Origin: 2-01-FULL-50-23 sp964509695
Lineage (GTDB): Bacteria > Patescibacteriota > Microgenomatia > UBA1400 > MFAQ01
NCBI GenBank assembly: GCA_964509695.1
Contig: CAZDXN010000034.1
Coordinates: 1 to 5,542 of the forward strand
Direction of reading: 5' to 3'
Length of the DNA: 5,542 bases
The notes beneath the pieces are model-generated. The model was not told where the DNA came from. It was given only the letters and a program-made list of their open reading frames with translations, and made no database searches. This document shows, one piece after another, positions 5,432 through 5,542 of the stretch. The first letter of the stretch is position 1, and every line of letters starts with the position of its first letter. Both the position numbers and the translations under genes were made by a program.

Positions 5432-5521
5432 CTTCCGGTCTTCAGCCTCAAACCAAACTATAACACTCTCACCACCCAACAGCATAAAACTATAACAATA
5501 TCCACAGTAACTATATCAACA
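5432..5521. other. Spacer after the membrane protein gene, with AT-rich repeats
   Basis: No gene or terminator is seen. AAACTATAACA occurs at 5455-5465 and 5487-5497 (32 bp apart), and a related AACTATATCAACA at 5509-5521. The TATAAC cores resemble -10 boxes, but I find no clear -35. The repeats may be promoter elements for a gene to the right. Confidence 0.35.
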
Positions 5522-5542
5522 ATGCCCCCTCTCTCTAACAAA
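5522..5542 (+). CDS. Possible start of a further gene, cut by window end
   Basis: An ATG at 5522-5524 opens a frame (MPPLSNK) that is still open at the window edge, 90 bp after the preceding stop. There is no Shine-Dalgarno, as for the gene at 4733. Seven codons are too few to identify a product, and the call rests on position and the upstream TATAAC-like repeats only. Confidence 0.22.

Noticed and set aside
1..5542. CRISPR array, insertion sequence or phage genes
   Set aside because: No regularly spaced repeats, transposase, integrase or phage structural motifs are present in any frame.

Overview
The window looks like a short stretch of a small, compact bacterial genome, most plausibly Patescibacteria (CPR), perhaps Microgenomates. 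This is an inference from several features: a ComEC split into two short proteins, an enlarged nucleoside diphosphate kinase, near absence of Shine-Dalgarno sequences, and very tight gene packing. Three genes end in TGA with no sign of readthrough, so the ordinary bacterial code applies and the TGA=Gly lineages (Gracilibacteria, Absconditabacteria) are unlikely. No database search was possible.

Layout. From the divergent intergenic region (4556-4732) leftwards on the minus strand there is one tightly packed series: comEA (SLBB + helix-hairpin-helix DNA receptor), a comEC-like membrane channel (Competence domain only, 1-nt overlap with comEA), a separate membrane-anchored metallo-beta-lactamase protein equivalent to the ComEC C-terminus (25 bp gap), an M16 zinc peptidase (17 bp gap), then after 112 bp an unusually long ndk, and 17 bp further a tRNA-Pro(CGG) with encoded CCA. 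On the plus strand a six-helix membrane protein (4733-5431) ends in a two-helix hairpin that resembles a histidine-kinase dimerisation domain without the histidine or an ATPase domain. The last 111 bp is a spacer that may lead into another plus-strand gene at 5522.

How it fits together. ComEA, the ComEC channel and the MBL protein form a DNA-uptake module: receptor at the membrane, channel, and extracytoplasmic hydrolase. NDK could phosphorylate nucleotides derived from imported DNA, but the link is only by position. The divergent membrane protein shares its promoter region with the uptake genes. That region is dense in repeats: a 52-bp imperfect palindrome, four copies of GCTAAT/ATTAGC, a CIRCE-like dyad lying over both proposed -10 boxes, and a long inverted repeat in the leader. 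Short palindromic repeats also sit inside or at the ends of genes: one supplies the comEC stop codon and another encodes part of the ComEA interdomain linker.

The most interesting parts are this intergenic control region, the degenerate kinase-like membrane protein beside it, the split ComEC, and the altered NDK active site.
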